A stretch of DNA of 64,000 nt from contig NZ_CABPST010000005.1 in assembly GCF_902459805.1 (NCBI RefSeq), positions 248,001 to 312,000 of the forward strand, read 5' to 3'. Origin of the DNA: Pandoraea bronchicola (GTDB lineage: Bacteria; Pseudomonadota; Gammaproteobacteria; Burkholderiales; Burkholderiaceae). Shown here piece after piece: positions 54,875 through 63,848 of this stretch; within the stretch, counting starts at the first letter, position 1, and each line of letters opens with the position of its first letter. Made by a program: the position numbers and the translations under genes. The notes below the pieces were generated by a model. That model saw only the letters and a list, made by a program, of their open reading frames with translations. It was not told the origin of the DNA and made no database searches.

Positions 54875-55855
54875 TCAGATATCTTCGTCGAGACGATGCA
54901 ACGCGTCGAACATCTCACGGTAGGCCGCCGCAACGCCATAGGCGCCTCGCAACATGCGCAAACGAGATGCGACGTCAGGCTCGCCGGCCTCCTCCACCCA
55001 TTGCGCAAGTAACGACGTGCCGCCGCAGACGCTCGCATCGTGCCGCGCGTGGGCACCGACTGCCGCGAAACCCTCGGCGGCTGACGGATACCGCTGCGCC
55101 ATAGCCTCGAATTGCGCCTCGATCTCGCTGGCCGCACGCACCGTTGCCGGGGCCTGACTAAGCGCACAACAGCCGACGTAGGTCGGCATGTCGCCCGCCG
55201 CGTCGATGATGAAGTCGATTAGCGCATGAGTCGCGTCGAACGCGCCGCTGTCGAGGAACGTGCGCGCCGTCGGGCCGCAACGCAGAAGTCCGGCGGCGAG
55301 CATCGTCGCCTGCCCGCGCTGCTCGCGGTACTGACGCAACAACAACGGACGCAGCGCCGCGTCGGTGCAGCGCTCGACGGCAATGCGATTGTGAACGTCC
55401 GCCCCGGCCGCGCGATGATAGTGCTGCGCGAGAAACGCCAGCACCTGGATGTCGCTCGATTCGCCCGCCAGAAAGCGTGCCCAGAACGGTGCGGCAAAAA
55501 TACCGCGCACCCAGTCATCGCAAATCTGCCCGAACGCCGGAACGATATCGTGACGTGTTGCCGGCAGCACATGCGCCAGCGATTCGTCGATGAGCTTTGC
55601 GAGCCACGTGCCCGGCACCGGCGCTTCTGCAAGCAGCAATCCATGCCGCAGACGGTCGAGCCAGACGGTAATATCGGCAGGCGCCCCGTGCAACGTGCAG
55701 GACACTTCGTGCGACGACACGGTGACGGCCTGCGCATCACTCGTCCATCGCGCATGCGGCGACACGATAACCCATACGGCCTTGGCGGACGCCTCCGGCG
55801 TGGGTAGCGACGTGGATGCAGGGCAAGCCACCGATGAAACGACCGGGGCACTCAT
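54875..55855 (-). CDS. Haem-oxygenase-like diiron (TenA/PqqC-fold) protein with extra N-terminal domain
   Basis: The 326-residue protein has a C-terminal all-helical iron-containing redox domain (about residues 95–310): LAFLAQHYHRAAGADVHNR, REQRGQATMLAAGL and a late block GAHARHDASVCGG that could provide Glu/His/Asp iron ligands. The first 90 residues form a separate beta-rich or winged-helix-like domain (VWVIVSPHARW, VSCTLHGAPADITVWLDRLRHG) which I cannot assign. The start ATG overlaps the stop of the upstream 97-residue gene, so the two are translationally coupled. Relatives oxidise or cleave amino acid-derived groups in natural product pathways. Function here unknown. Confidence 0.8.
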   Translation of the reverse strand: MSAPVVSSVACPASTSLPTPEASAKAVWVIVSPHARWTSDAQAVTVSSHEVSCTLHGAPADITVWLDRLRHGLLLAEAPVPGTWLAKLIDESLAHVLPATRHDIVPAFGQICDDWVRGIFAAPFWARFLAGESSDIQVLAFLAQHYHRAAGADVHNRIAVERCTDAALRPLLLRQYREQRGQATMLAAGLLRCGPTARTFLDSGAFDATHALIDFIIDAAGDMPTYVGCCALSQAPATVRAASEIEAQFEAMAQRYPSAAEGFAAVGAHARHDASVCGGTSLLAQWVEEAGEPDVASRLRMLRGAYGVAAAYREMFDALHRLDEDI

Positions 55856-56145
55856 CGGACGATGGCCCCCAGCAACATCACCCACGCGGGATCGATGCGC
55901 CGCACAACCTCCACACGAAGCGCCTCCGTCTCCTCGTTCAACGTCAGGCCCGGTACGCTCTGTATCGCGCCCGCGGCACTGCGGCATGCAGCACGCCCCT
56001 TGGCGCGTGACAACTGACGCGTTGCCTTGCCAGGCGAACGGGCGGTGCCGCCTCCAGCGGTCAGCGTGCGCGCTTGCGCCCCCGAGGGGGACTCGAGCAC
56101 GACAGGAAGAAAAGGAAAAGGTGACGGCGGTGCATTGGACGGCAT
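55852..56145 (-). CDS. 97-residue uncharacterised protein coupled to the diiron protein
   Basis: The gene has a strong AAAGGAG five bases before its ATG and ends in ATGA overlapping the next gene, so it is real and co-translated. Residues 1–25 are Pro/Ser-rich, 25–65 are polar and basic (KATRQLSRAKGRAACRS), and the last 34 are acidic then amphipathic (NEETEALRVEVVRRIDPAW, ending MLLGAIVR). There is one cysteine (near 57), no signal peptide and no family I recognise. Its size and pairing suggest a partner, scaffold or substrate of the diiron protein; a RiPP precursor is possible but unproven. The 233 bases upstream, shared with a divergent gene, hold no motif I can name. Confidence 0.65.
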   Translation of the reverse strand: MPSNAPPSPFPFLPVVLESPSGAQARTLTAGGGTARSPGKATRQLSRAKGRAACRSAAGAIQSVPGLTLNEETEALRVEVVRRIDPAWVMLLGAIVR

Positions 56146-56378
56146 GTCGGCTCCTTTCGAGATGGCGAAGGTTCAGCATCGGTTGCCATCCTGAACGGCA
56201 AACGCCTACATTCACGCTCAAACCGACAATTTTGAGACTATTCCCAAGAACCAGACCCATCGTCCCCGGAGCATCGGACGCGTCGCCACGAAATACAGGC
56301 GGCGAAATGCCATGCGTGGGCGTTAGCTCACTTGAAGTACCATGGTTGTTTCCGATGGTGCTCCCGGGAGCGACTCTC

Positions 56379-56855
56379 ATGCATCTTTATCAGCGTCTGC
56401 CTATCTTTGTTTTCGAGATCGAAGCCTGCGAGAACCTGACGTTCATCACGATGGCGATTCGCTTCAATCTGGATCGTAACGGACTACACCTGTCGCTGGC
56501 CGATTGGCAGCGTCTGCCGCAAGAAGCGCGTGAAACGCTGGCGTCCTGCATGCCGGGTGACGAGGATTTTGCCGCGCGCCTCGATGAGATTGCGCGCCAC
56601 CATCTCGGGCAAGCGGTCGGGCGCAGTGTCGACCCTGCCCCGAGCGCGTGGCAGGATTCGAATGCGCTGCCGCCGGGACTACTCAAGCAATGCGAACTGG
56701 CCGACCTGCTGCCGCCCGATCTCGGCGACTGGGCCACGCTCACGCCCTTCCGCCGCTATGTGCTCACGAAGCTCTCGCGACGCGACACACTCAATCACTG
56801 CTTCGTCCCCGCCATGCTCGAGTTCGGACTCGCGCGCACGCAAGCCGAACTCTGA
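56379..56855 (+). CDS. Nitrate reductase-associated protein (Nitr_red_assoc family)
   Basis: The 158-residue protein matches the small family named for linkage to assimilatory nitrate reductase: FVFEIEACENLTFITMAIRF, LDRNGLHLSLADWQRLP and FRRYVLTKLSRRDTLNHCFVPAMLEFGL. No nitrate reductase or molybdenum cofactor gene is in this window, so its role here is unclear. GGGAG lies about nine bases before the ATG. It is divergent from the coupled 97-residue/diiron pair and convergent with garD, 30 bases apart. Confidence 0.85.
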   Translation: MHLYQRLPIFVFEIEACENLTFITMAIRFNLDRNGLHLSLADWQRLPQEARETLASCMPGDEDFAARLDEIARHHLGQAVGRSVDPAPSAWQDSNALPPGLLKQCELADLLPPDLGDWATLTPFRRYVLTKLSRRDTLNHCFVPAMLEFGLARTQAEL

Positions 56856-56885
56856 GACGCGCGCCGCCGAGCTCCGGCCGCCGGA

Positions 56886-58499
56886 TCAGGTCACCGGCGC
56901 CGGATTGAACAGCGTCAGCGCGTTGTGCAACCCCCAACGTTCGGCCCAGGTCTTTTCACCGCTCGCCACGGCGAGCATCAGGTGAAAGAGTTGCCAGCCG
57001 ATGTCTTCGATCGTGGCGTCGCCCGTCGCGATACGGCCCGCGTCGACATCCATCAGATCGTGCCAGCGGCGCGCCAGATCAGAGCGCGTTGCCACCTTGA
57101 TCACGGGCACCTCGGCCAGTCCGTACGGCGTACCCCGGCCAGTCGTGAAGACGTGCAGATTGATGCCCGCCGCGAGTTGCAGCGTGCCGCAGATAAAGTC
57201 GCTCGCTGGCGTGGCCGCGTAGATCAGACCACGCTGATGCGCACGGTCGAGTTTGGCGCCGGGGGCGACCACGCCGTGAATCGGCCCCGTGCCGGACTTC
57301 ACGATCGACCCCATCGCCTTTTCGACGATATTGGACAACCCGCCGCGCTTGTTGCCCGGCGTCGTGTTGGCGCTGCGGTCCACGCGTCCGCGCTCGAGAT
57401 ACGCGTCGTACCACGCCATCTCCCGAATCATCGCTTCGGCGACTTCCGGTGTCGCCGCGCGCGAGGTGAGCTGATCGATGCCGTCGCGCACCTCGGTGAC
57501 TTCGGAGAACATGACCGTCGCCCCGGCGCGCACGAGCAGATCCGTTGCAAAGCCCACGGCCGGGTTCGCGGTGACACCGGAAAACGCATCGCTGCCGCCG
57601 CACTGCACGCCCACGATCAATTCGGATGCCGGTACCGTCTCGCGTTGCCGTGCGTTGAGCCGCGCCAGATGCGTGCGGGCCATCGCCAGAATCGAGTCGA
57701 TCATCGACAGGAAGCCGACGTGCGCCTCGTCCTGCAAGCAAACGGTGTCGGGCTTTCCCTCAGCCCCCGCACTCCCGATGGGAATGCTGCCCGCAGGCAG
57801 AAGCCGCTCGGGCTGGAGTTTCTCGCAGCCGAGACTTACCACCATCACCTCGCCGCCGAAGTTCGGGTTCGTAGCGATGTTGCGCAACGTGCGGATCGGC
57901 ACGATGGCGTCCGGGGCATCGATGGCGACGCCGCAGCCGTAGGTATGTTCCAGCGCGACCACGTCGTCGACATTCGGATACTGCGGCAGCAACGTCTCCT
58001 TGATTCGTTTGACGGCAAATTCGACCACGCCGGCAACACATTGCACCGTGGTGGTGATCGCGAGGATATTGCGCGTGCCGACCGAGCCGTCGGCGTTGCG
58101 ATAACCCTGAAACGTGAAGCCCTCGAGCGGCGGTAACGCTGCGGGCACCCGCGTACTGATCGGCAGACGATCCAGCGACGGCGCCTCGGGCATGTTCAGA
58201 TTGCGCTCGTTGACCCAACTGCCTGCGGGCAACGCCCGCGCAGCGTAGCCGATCACCACGCCATAGCGAACCACCGCCGCGCCCTCGGCCAGATCCGCCA
58301 GCGCGACCTTGTGCCCCTGCGGCACGGCGTCTACCAGCGTGAGCCCGTCGGCAAACCGGCTCCCGGCAGCCAAACCGCCGTCGTTCACGACGATGGCGAC
58401 GTTGTCGTCTGCCTGCATCCGGATATAGCGCGGCACGTCCTTCGCCGCTTGTCCCGGTTCGCCCGCCGCCGTGCGGGCCGTGTCCGTCGTCGATGCCAT
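56886..58499 (-). CDS. garD: Galactarate dehydratase (UxaA/GarD family)
   Basis: GarD dehydrates D-galactarate to 5-dehydro-4-deoxy-D-glucarate. The 537 residues have the small SAF-like N-terminal domain (about 20–110, [18 protein letters not shown]) and the large UxaA-type domain, with [38 protein letters not shown] and [12 protein letters not shown], whose cysteines and histidine bind iron. GGAGGAAG precedes the ATG. Altronate dehydratase is the alternative, but the divergent kdgD and semialdehyde dehydrogenase genes make galactarate the better substrate. Confidence 0.9.
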   Translation of the reverse strand: MASTTDTARTAAGEPGQAAKDVPRYIRMQADDNVAIVVNDGGLAAGSRFADGLTLVDAVPQGHKVALADLAEGAAVVRYGVVIGYAARALPAGSWVNERNLNMPEAPSLDRLPISTRVPAALPPLEGFTFQGYRNADGSVGTRNILAITTTVQCVAGVVEFAVKRIKETLLPQYPNVDDVVALEHTYGCGVAIDAPDAIVPIRTLRNIATNPNFGGEVMVVSLGCEKLQPERLLPAGSIPIGSAGAEGKPDTVCLQDEAHVGFLSMIDSILAMARTHLARLNARQRETVPASELIVGVQCGGSDAFSGVTANPAVGFATDLLVRAGATVMFSEVTEVRDGIDQLTSRAATPEVAEAMIREMAWYDAYLERGRVDRSANTTPGNKRGGLSNIVEKAMGSIVKSGTGPIHGVVAPGAKLDRAHQRGLIYAATPASDFICGTLQLAAGINLHVFTTGRGTPYGLAEVPVIKVATRSDLARRWHDLMDVDAGRIATGDATIEDIGWQLFHLMLAVASGEKTWAERWGLHNALTLFNPAPVT

Positions 58500-58761
58500 G
58501 TTGCTCACTTCCTCCCCCTGCTCTCCTGATGCGACGCAACGTCCGCACATGTCGATGTGTGCAATTTGCCACGCCTCTCAACCCATTGTCTCGATCATCC
58601 GCCACTGTCGTTGACGTTGGCTCAACCAGCCGTCACTTATGCGTCATCATACATCTAGATGCCCGGTTGCGCGCGTGCCCGAGAGGCTTCACGGTAATCA
58701 GGAAAAACCCTTTCCAATGCTTTTGCGGGTTTATCCCACTGCCATTCGGCCGGACGCCCTC

Positions 58762-58800
58762 TTGTCCGACCCGATGACATGTTATACGATGACATATAAC
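58762..58800 (+). promoter_or_regulatory. kdgD promoter overlapped by a palindromic operator
   Basis: TTGTCC (58762–58767) and TACGAT (58785–58790), 17 bases apart, form a plausible sigma70 promoter about 80 bases before kdgD. GTTATA (58781–58786) and TATAAC (58795–58800) are a perfect dyad with eight bases between, lying across the −10 box, and CGATGACAT is directly repeated at 58772 and 58787. This looks like a repressor site, of the size used by FadR/GntR regulators of sugar-acid genes. No regulator gene is in the window. The remaining part of the 374-base garD–kdgD gap holds nothing else I could identify. Confidence 0.55.
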
Positions 58801-58873
58801 TCAGCGCCGAGCGCTGGTTGAGCGCCTTTTTCCCACATCGAATCCGGCCCTACGGCCGACAGGAACGCTTGAA

Positions 58874-59785
58874 ATGACCGCACCTCAAGAACTGAAGCAG
58901 ATCGTCTCCGACGGCTTGTTGTCTTTCCCCGTGACCGACTTCGACGCCAACGGCGACTTCAATGCGCGTGGCTATGCGGCCCGTCTGGAGTGGCTGGCAC
59001 CGTTCGGCGCGACGGCGCTGTTCGCGGCCGGCGGCACGGGCGAATTCTTCTCGCTCACGCCGCAGGATTACAGCGCCGTGATCAAGACGGCCGTCGACAC
59101 CTGCGCAGGCAAGGTGCCGATTCTCGCCGGCGCGGGCGGCCCGACCCGCATGGCCGTCGCGTACGCTCAGGAAGCCGAGCGCCTTGGCGCGAAGGGGGTG
59201 CTGCTCATGCCGCATTACCTGACCGAAGCGAGCCTGGACGGCATTGCCGCTCACGTCGAACAGGTCTGCCGTTCGGTGAACATCGGCGTGATCGTGTACA
59301 ACCGCGCCAATTCGAAGCTGGGTGCCGATGAGCTGGAGCGTCTCGCCGAGAAGTGTCCTAACCTGATCGGCTTCAAGGACGGCGTGGGCGACATCGAACG
59401 CATGATGCAGATTCGCCGCCGCATGGGCGAGCGCTTCTCCTATCTGGGCGGCCTGCCGACGGCCGAAGTCTATGCCGCAGCCTATCGAGCGCTGGGTGTG
59501 CCGGTGTACTCGTCGGCCGTCTTCAACTTCATCCCGAAGACGGCAATGAAGTTCTATCGCGCCGTGTGCGAGAACGATCAGGAGACGATGGGCCATCTGC
59601 TCGACACGTTCTTCCTGCCGTATCTGGAGATTCGCAACCGTCGCGCGGGCTACGCCGTGAGTATCGTCAAAGCGGGCGCGAAGCTCGTCGGGCACGATGC
59701 CGGTCCGGTGCGCACACCGCTGACCGACCTGCTGCCCGATGAACTCGACGCGCTCAATGCGCTGATCAAACAAGTCGAAGGCTGA
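58874..59785 (+). CDS. kdgD: 5-dehydro-4-deoxyglucarate dehydratase
   Basis: KdgD dehydrates and decarboxylates 5-dehydro-4-deoxy-D-glucarate to 2-oxoglutarate semialdehyde. The 303-residue protein is of the dihydrodipicolinate synthase family: [10 protein letters not shown] near residue 52, catalytic Tyr in [10 protein letters not shown] and Schiff-base Lys168 in IGFKDGVGD. The family-specific NRAN and [16 protein letters not shown] blocks favour KdgD. It lies 11 bases before the aldehyde dehydrogenase gene, in one operon, and is divergent from garD. Confidence 0.95.
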   Translation: MTAPQELKQIVSDGLLSFPVTDFDANGDFNARGYAARLEWLAPFGATALFAAGGTGEFFSLTPQDYSAVIKTAVDTCAGKVPILAGAGGPTRMAVAYAQEAERLGAKGVLLMPHYLTEASLDGIAAHVEQVCRSVNIGVIVYNRANSKLGADELERLAEKCPNLIGFKDGVGDIERMMQIRRRMGERFSYLGGLPTAEVYAAAYRALGVPVYSSAVFNFIPKTAMKFYRAVCENDQETMGHLLDTFFLPYLEIRNRRAGYAVSIVKAGAKLVGHDAGPVRTPLTDLLPDELDALNALIKQVEG

Positions 59786-59796
59786 GGAGAAAGCGC

Positions 59797-61371
59797 ATGC
59801 AGATCACCGGCGAGATGTTGATCGGCCGCGCCGACGTGCGCGGCAGTGCAGGTACGCTTGAGGCGTTCGATCCGTCGCGCGGCGAGCGGCTGACACCGGC
59901 GTTCGGTGCAGGCACCGTGCAGGATGTGGCGCGCGCGTGCCAACTGGCGGGCGCCGCGTTCGATCCATTCCGAGCGCTGCCGCTGGCCAGGCGCGCCGAG
60001 TTTCTGGAGGCCATCGCACAGGCGATTCTCGATCTGGGCGACGCCCTCATCGAGCGCGCCCATGCCGAGACCGGACTCCCGATCGCCCGCCTGCAAGGCG
60101 AGCGCGGGCGCACAGTCGGCCAGTTGCGGATGTTTGCCCGCGTGGTGCGTGACGGCCATTTCCTCGACGCCACCATCGATCCTGCCCAGCCCGCGCGTGA
60201 ACCGCTACCGCGCAGTGATCTGCGTCTGGCAAAGATCGGTCTGGGCCCCGTGGCGGTATTCGGCGCGAGCAACTTTCCGCTGGCGTTCTCGGTGGCGGGC
60301 GGCGACACGGCATCGGCACTCGCTGCTGGCTGCCCGGTGATCGTCAAGGCGCACTCCGCGCATCTGGGAACCTCGGAACTCGTGGCGCGTGCCATTCGCT
60401 CCGCCGTGCAGAAGCTCGGCCTGCCCGAAGGCGTGTTCTCGCTGCTGGTGGGCGAGCGCGCCGTCGGAGAGGCGCTCGTCGCGCATCCGGCAATGGCCGC
60501 CGTGGGCTTCACCGGCTCTCGCAACGGCGGCCTTGCCCTGCAACGTATCGCTCAGGCGCGCGCCGTGCCGATCCCCGTCTATGCCGAGATGAGCAGCATC
60601 AATCCGGTGTATTTGCTGCCCGAAGCACTGGCCGCACGTGGCGACGCGATGGCCAAGGGCTTCGTCGATTCGCTGACGATGGGTGTCGGCCAGTTCTGCA
60701 CGAACCCCGGGCTGGTCCTCGGCATCGCGGGCGACGCGCTCGATCGCTTCTGCCGCTCGGCCGCTGAAGCGCTCACGGCGAAGTCCGCAGGCACGATGCT
60801 GACGCCGGGCATTCATCAGGCGTACGACAAGGGCGTGGCACGACTGGCCGGCGAGCCGAACGTATCGGTGCTCGCACGCGGTCAGTCCGGTGAAGGATGT
60901 CAGGGGCAAGCCGCGCTCTTTCGCACGACGGCGGCCGAATTCCTCGCCGCGCCAGCGCTGCATGACGAAGTCTTCGGGCCGGCGTCGGTGGTGATTGCTT
61001 GCGATACGGTGGACGAGATGATCGCGATCACCGAACGCCTGGAAGGGCAACTCACGGCAACGCTGCAACTCGACACGGGCGATACCGCGACGGCACGCCG
61101 CCTGCTGCCGAGTCTGGAGCGCCGCGCCGGACGGATTCTCGCCAACGGCTTCCCGACCGGCGTCGAGGTGTGTCATGCAATGGTGCATGGCGGCCCGTTC
61201 CCGGCCACCTCGAACGCGATGTTCACGTCGGTGGGCGCGACCGCCATCGACCGGTTCCTGCGCCCGGTGTGCTATCAGGATCTGCCCGACGCCCTGTTGC
61301 CCGAAGCCCTGCAAGAAGGCAATCCGCTCGGCCTGTGGCGGCTTCGCGATGGCGCCCTGTCGCAGTCGTGA
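59797..61371 (+). CDS. 2-oxoglutarate semialdehyde dehydrogenase (NADP aldehyde dehydrogenase)
   Basis: The enzyme oxidises 2-oxoglutarate semialdehyde to 2-oxoglutarate, the last step of the glucarate/galactarate route. The 524-residue ALDH has catalytic Cys301 in VGQFCTNPG, general-base Glu264 in YAEMSSINP, and cofactor blocks [16 protein letters not shown] and [11 protein letters not shown]. Its length and C-terminus ([20 protein letters not shown]) match the KGSADH III subgroup found with KdgD. AGGAG lies seven bases before the ATG. A strong terminator closes the operon. Confidence 0.93.
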   Translation: MQITGEMLIGRADVRGSAGTLEAFDPSRGERLTPAFGAGTVQDVARACQLAGAAFDPFRALPLARRAEFLEAIAQAILDLGDALIERAHAETGLPIARLQGERGRTVGQLRMFARVVRDGHFLDATIDPAQPAREPLPRSDLRLAKIGLGPVAVFGASNFPLAFSVAGGDTASALAAGCPVIVKAHSAHLGTSELVARAIRSAVQKLGLPEGVFSLLVGERAVGEALVAHPAMAAVGFTGSRNGGLALQRIAQARAVPIPVYAEMSSINPVYLLPEALAARGDAMAKGFVDSLTMGVGQFCTNPGLVLGIAGDALDRFCRSAAEALTAKSAGTMLTPGIHQAYDKGVARLAGEPNVSVLARGQSGEGCQGQAALFRTTAAEFLAAPALHDEVFGPASVVIACDTVDEMIAITERLEGQLTATLQLDTGDTATARRLLPSLERRAGRILANGFPTGVEVCHAMVHGGPFPATSNAMFTSVGATAIDRFLRPVCYQDLPDALLPEALQEGNPLGLWRLRDGALSQS

Positions 61372-61416
61372 CCTCGGCACGCGCCCGGCACAGCGAACGC
61401 AAGTACTGAAACGGCA

Positions 61417-61442
61417 AACGCCCTCGGATTCGAGGGCGTTTT
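61417..61442 (+). terminator. Rho-independent terminator after the kdgD operon
   Basis: AACGCCCTCG (61417–61426) and CGAGGGCGTT (61431–61440) form a 10-base perfect stem with a GATT loop, followed by TT. The stem begins with AA on its left arm, so it may also serve the convergent anti-sigma gene. Confidence 0.88.
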
Positions 61443-61490
61443 GTCATTGGGGCAACCTGCCAAAGCGTCGAGAATGCGGCTATCGAGCGA

Positions 61491-62474
61491 CTACGAAGCC
61501 GAATGCCCTCGTGCAATCCCGGGCAGCATCAACAGACCGTACAACGGCGCGACAGGCCCGTCCGAAAGCGCCTTGGCCACACCCTTGAGGTCTACCGAGC
61601 CGGGTGCGCCGATGAGGGCGTAACCGACCTGCCCCTTGCGCCACGTCACCACCCCCATCCGGTCGATTTGCTGCTCCGCCACCCCTTGATCCGGACGCGG
61701 GTCGCGCACCACGCACAACGCAATGGGATCGCCCGTCTGCGGCAGGTACACCATTTGCACCAGGGCCCGGTCCTGCCAACGCAAGCGTTGCACACGCTTG
61801 AACGTCAGCCCCTGCGAGCGCAGATCGGGAACGTTGATATCGAGCTTGTCGTTTTGACGAATATCGTTGACGGTGCGCTCGGTGTCGCTATCGTCGACCC
61901 TCACGGACGCGATCGTGTCCCGCGCATAGAGCTGCTGGTATTCGGCTGCGGCCCGTACCCACGTGGTGCCTTGCGGCGACTTCGGCGGCGGCGCAGAGGC
62001 GGTCGTGAGTCCGCCATTGCCCGCCCGCGGCTTGTTCAACATCCCCGGCAGCAACGGCAAGGTGACGACGGTCGCCGCCACGCCTGCGGCAAACGCCGCA
62101 ACGAGCCACCCCGCGCGAACGCGTCGTCCGACAGGGGAATCGTTGGCGGCTGGCAGGTTGTGCGCCTCGTCGATACGAAGGGGTGCGGCTGACTCGAGCG
62201 GCGTCGCGACATCGGCTGCGTTCGCCTCCCCCGGCATCTGCCGCAACGCATGGGCACGCAGCAGGGCATGGAGATTGGCGCTCAGGCTTGCCGGCACCGG
62301 CGGAATGACTTGCGCGGCAAACGTCTCGCGATAGGGCAGACGCGATGCGCGCAACGACTCGACCGCGTCGGTCAATTCGGGTGATGCGGTAATGGCAGCC
62401 TCCACTGCCGGCCGCTCCGCAGCGCAGAGTGTGTCGTCGACGTACGCGAGCAGGCGGATATCGTCTTCGTTCAT
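61491..62474 (-). CDS. Anti-sigma factor, single membrane span
   Basis: The 327-residue protein has a cytoplasmic N-terminal region with an anti-sigma-like helix bundle (NEDDIRLLAYVDDTLCAAERPAVEAAI; no zinc HxxxCxxC motif), one membrane helix (about residues 122–143, AGWLVAAFAAGVAATVVTLP) and a periplasmic domain of about 180 residues ending GYALIGAPGSVDLKGVAKAL. Such proteins bind the sigma factor until a periplasmic signal is sensed. Its ATG overlaps the sigma stop by one base. A GTG one codon earlier is the alternative. Confidence 0.9.
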   Translation of the reverse strand: MNEDDIRLLAYVDDTLCAAERPAVEAAITASPELTDAVESLRASRLPYRETFAAQVIPPVPASLSANLHALLRAHALRQMPGEANAADVATPLESAAPLRIDEAHNLPAANDSPVGRRVRAGWLVAAFAAGVAATVVTLPLLPGMLNKPRAGNGGLTTASAPPPKSPQGTTWVRAAAEYQQLYARDTIASVRVDDSDTERTVNDIRQNDKLDINVPDLRSQGLTFKRVQRLRWQDRALVQMVYLPQTGDPIALCVVRDPRPDQGVAEQQIDRMGVVTWRKGQVGYALIGAPGSVDLKGVAKALSDGPVAPLYGLLMLPGIARGHSAS

Positions 62475-63037
62475 CACGCGTCCTCCTCACATGCGCCGGA
62501 CGCAGGGCCGGCACTGTCGGCACGGCGGGGTTGCCCCTCTGGGTTGCGGAACTGATCGCCGATGGTGCGGCGTGCGCGTGACAAGCGGCTCATGACCGTA
62601 CCGATAGGCACGTCGAGCACGAGCGCCGCCTCCTGATAGCTCAGCCCCTCCACGGCGACGAGCAACACGACGAATCGCTGCGCTTCCGGCAGACGGTCGA
62701 CGGCGCCGAACACCTGGTGATAACTGGCAAGGTCTTCAGGCGTGGACGCCTGAAGATCCGGGACCGCTTCGACGTCGGCGTCTTCCCACGCCAGGCTGCC
62801 GCGCGAACGAACGCGGCGCGCGCGGATCTCGTTGATCCAGGTGGTATGCACGATGCGGTACATCCAGCTCAATGCCGAGGTGCCTGGCTGCCACTGATGT
62901 GCGCGCTCGAGCGCATGCACGCAAGCGCGTTGCACGAGATCCTCGGCATCGTGGCGATCGCCCGTGATACGCAGCGCGAACGCCCATAGGCGTGGCAGCA
63001 GGCCCGGGAGCAAGCTGGGCAAATCCTGACCGGTCAT
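62474..63037 (-). CDS. ECF family RNA polymerase sigma factor
   Basis: The 187-residue sigma factor has region 2 (LLPRLWAFALRITGDRHDAEDLVQRACVHALERAHQW, recognised by its DAEDLVQ core) and region 4 (LPEAQRFVVLLVAVEGLSYQEAALVLDVPIGTVMSRLSRAR, core GLSYQEAA). AGGAAA lies before the ATG. A perfect TATAAT at 63120–63125 on the minus strand could be its housekeeping −10 box. It forms an operon with the anti-sigma gene and lies 177 bases downstream of a COG4315 gene that has an ECF-like promoter. Confidence 0.94.
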   Translation of the reverse strand: MTGQDLPSLLPGLLPRLWAFALRITGDRHDAEDLVQRACVHALERAHQWQPGTSALSWMYRIVHTTWINEIRARRVRSRGSLAWEDADVEAVPDLQASTPEDLASYHQVFGAVDRLPEAQRFVVLLVAVEGLSYQEAALVLDVPIGTVMSRLSRARRTIGDQFRNPEGQPRRADSAGPASGACEEDA

Positions 63038-63214
63038 CGGCGAATTTCCTGGCGGAGGGTGCCTGGCGGCGAGCCAGTCCAAAGCATCGCCAGCGGAAAC
63101 TGCCGGCGCCTGCCGCGAAATTATACTGAGCCGCCGCGACTTTGCCTCTTGCCGCGCGGCCGGCCGGAACGCCAACACCCTCTTGCTCCCCGTCAGTGCC
63201 GCCCATGCCCTCGC

Positions 63215-63607
63215 TCAGGGCTTGACAGCGTGCCACATGTCCTTGAAGCCATCGCCCTTCATGTCGCCGGGCGCGGCGTCTTTCGTGAACAGGTAGACCG
63301 GCTTGCCCTTGTAAGCCCATTGCATCTTGCCGTCGTCGCGCGTGATCACGGTGTAATCGCCCTCGGCTTTTGCGCCCGGCGCCGCCGTCACCGGAGGCCA
63401 GGCTTCAGCGCACGGACCGTTACAGGCGCTCTTGCCACTGCCGGCCACGTCCTTGTCAAACGTGTAGACGGTACGGTTCTGACCATCGACCAGCATGCCG
63501 CCCATGGCTTTGAGCGGGGTTTCGGCGTGCGCAGCGGCAGCGGTGAAGAGACCTGCGGCGGCCACGACTGCGGTAAGCATGGCGGACATCGATTGACGTT
63601 GGTTCAT
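63215..63607 (-). CDS. Secreted COG4315 (lipoprotein-repeat) family protein
   Basis: The 130-residue protein has a Sec signal peptide (about residues 1–28, ending AHA) and two repeats of the family: MLVDGQNRTVYTFDKDVAG ... CAEAWPPVTA, and DDGKMQWAYKGKPVYLFTKDAAPGDMKGDGF. Cysteines near residues 60 and 64 (SACNGPCAEAW) are typical. There is no lipobox, so it is probably soluble in the periplasm. Function in the family is unknown. Its position just upstream of the sigma factor, with an ECF-type promoter, suggests it belongs to that regulon. Confidence 0.88.
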   Translation of the reverse strand: MNQRQSMSAMLTAVVAAAGLFTAAAAHAETPLKAMGGMLVDGQNRTVYTFDKDVAGSGKSACNGPCAEAWPPVTAAPGAKAEGDYTVITRDDGKMQWAYKGKPVYLFTKDAAPGDMKGDGFKDMWHAVKP

Positions 63608-63647
63608 GACGTTGGCTCCTGAGTGAAATGTCGGTGACGACACTCTC

Positions 63648-63675
63648 AGAACGCCCGGGCCACGCGCCTTATTCC
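63648..63675 (-). promoter_or_regulatory. Candidate ECF-sigma promoter of the COG4315 gene
   Basis: On the minus strand GGAATA (63670–63675) is followed after 16 bases by CGTTCT (63648–63653), about 41 bases before the ATG. GGAAT-N16-CGTT closely follows the general ECF promoter form. It is the only such match I noticed near this locus, and it suggests that the COG4315 gene is transcribed by the adjacent sigma factor. Confidence 0.5.
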
Positions 63676-63848
63676 ATTGAATTCCATCGATATGTTTCGT
63701 TGCGACGCAACAATCGGGCAGCGCTGTCTTCGCCAGACACCGCATGCCCATGCAAGTCGCTTCAACGGATCGTTGACGGCGAGGGCGAACCTTCGGGAAC
63801 TGCGGACGGCCTTCGTCGTTTCGAAGGACCGCGCAGCTCCCACCCCCT

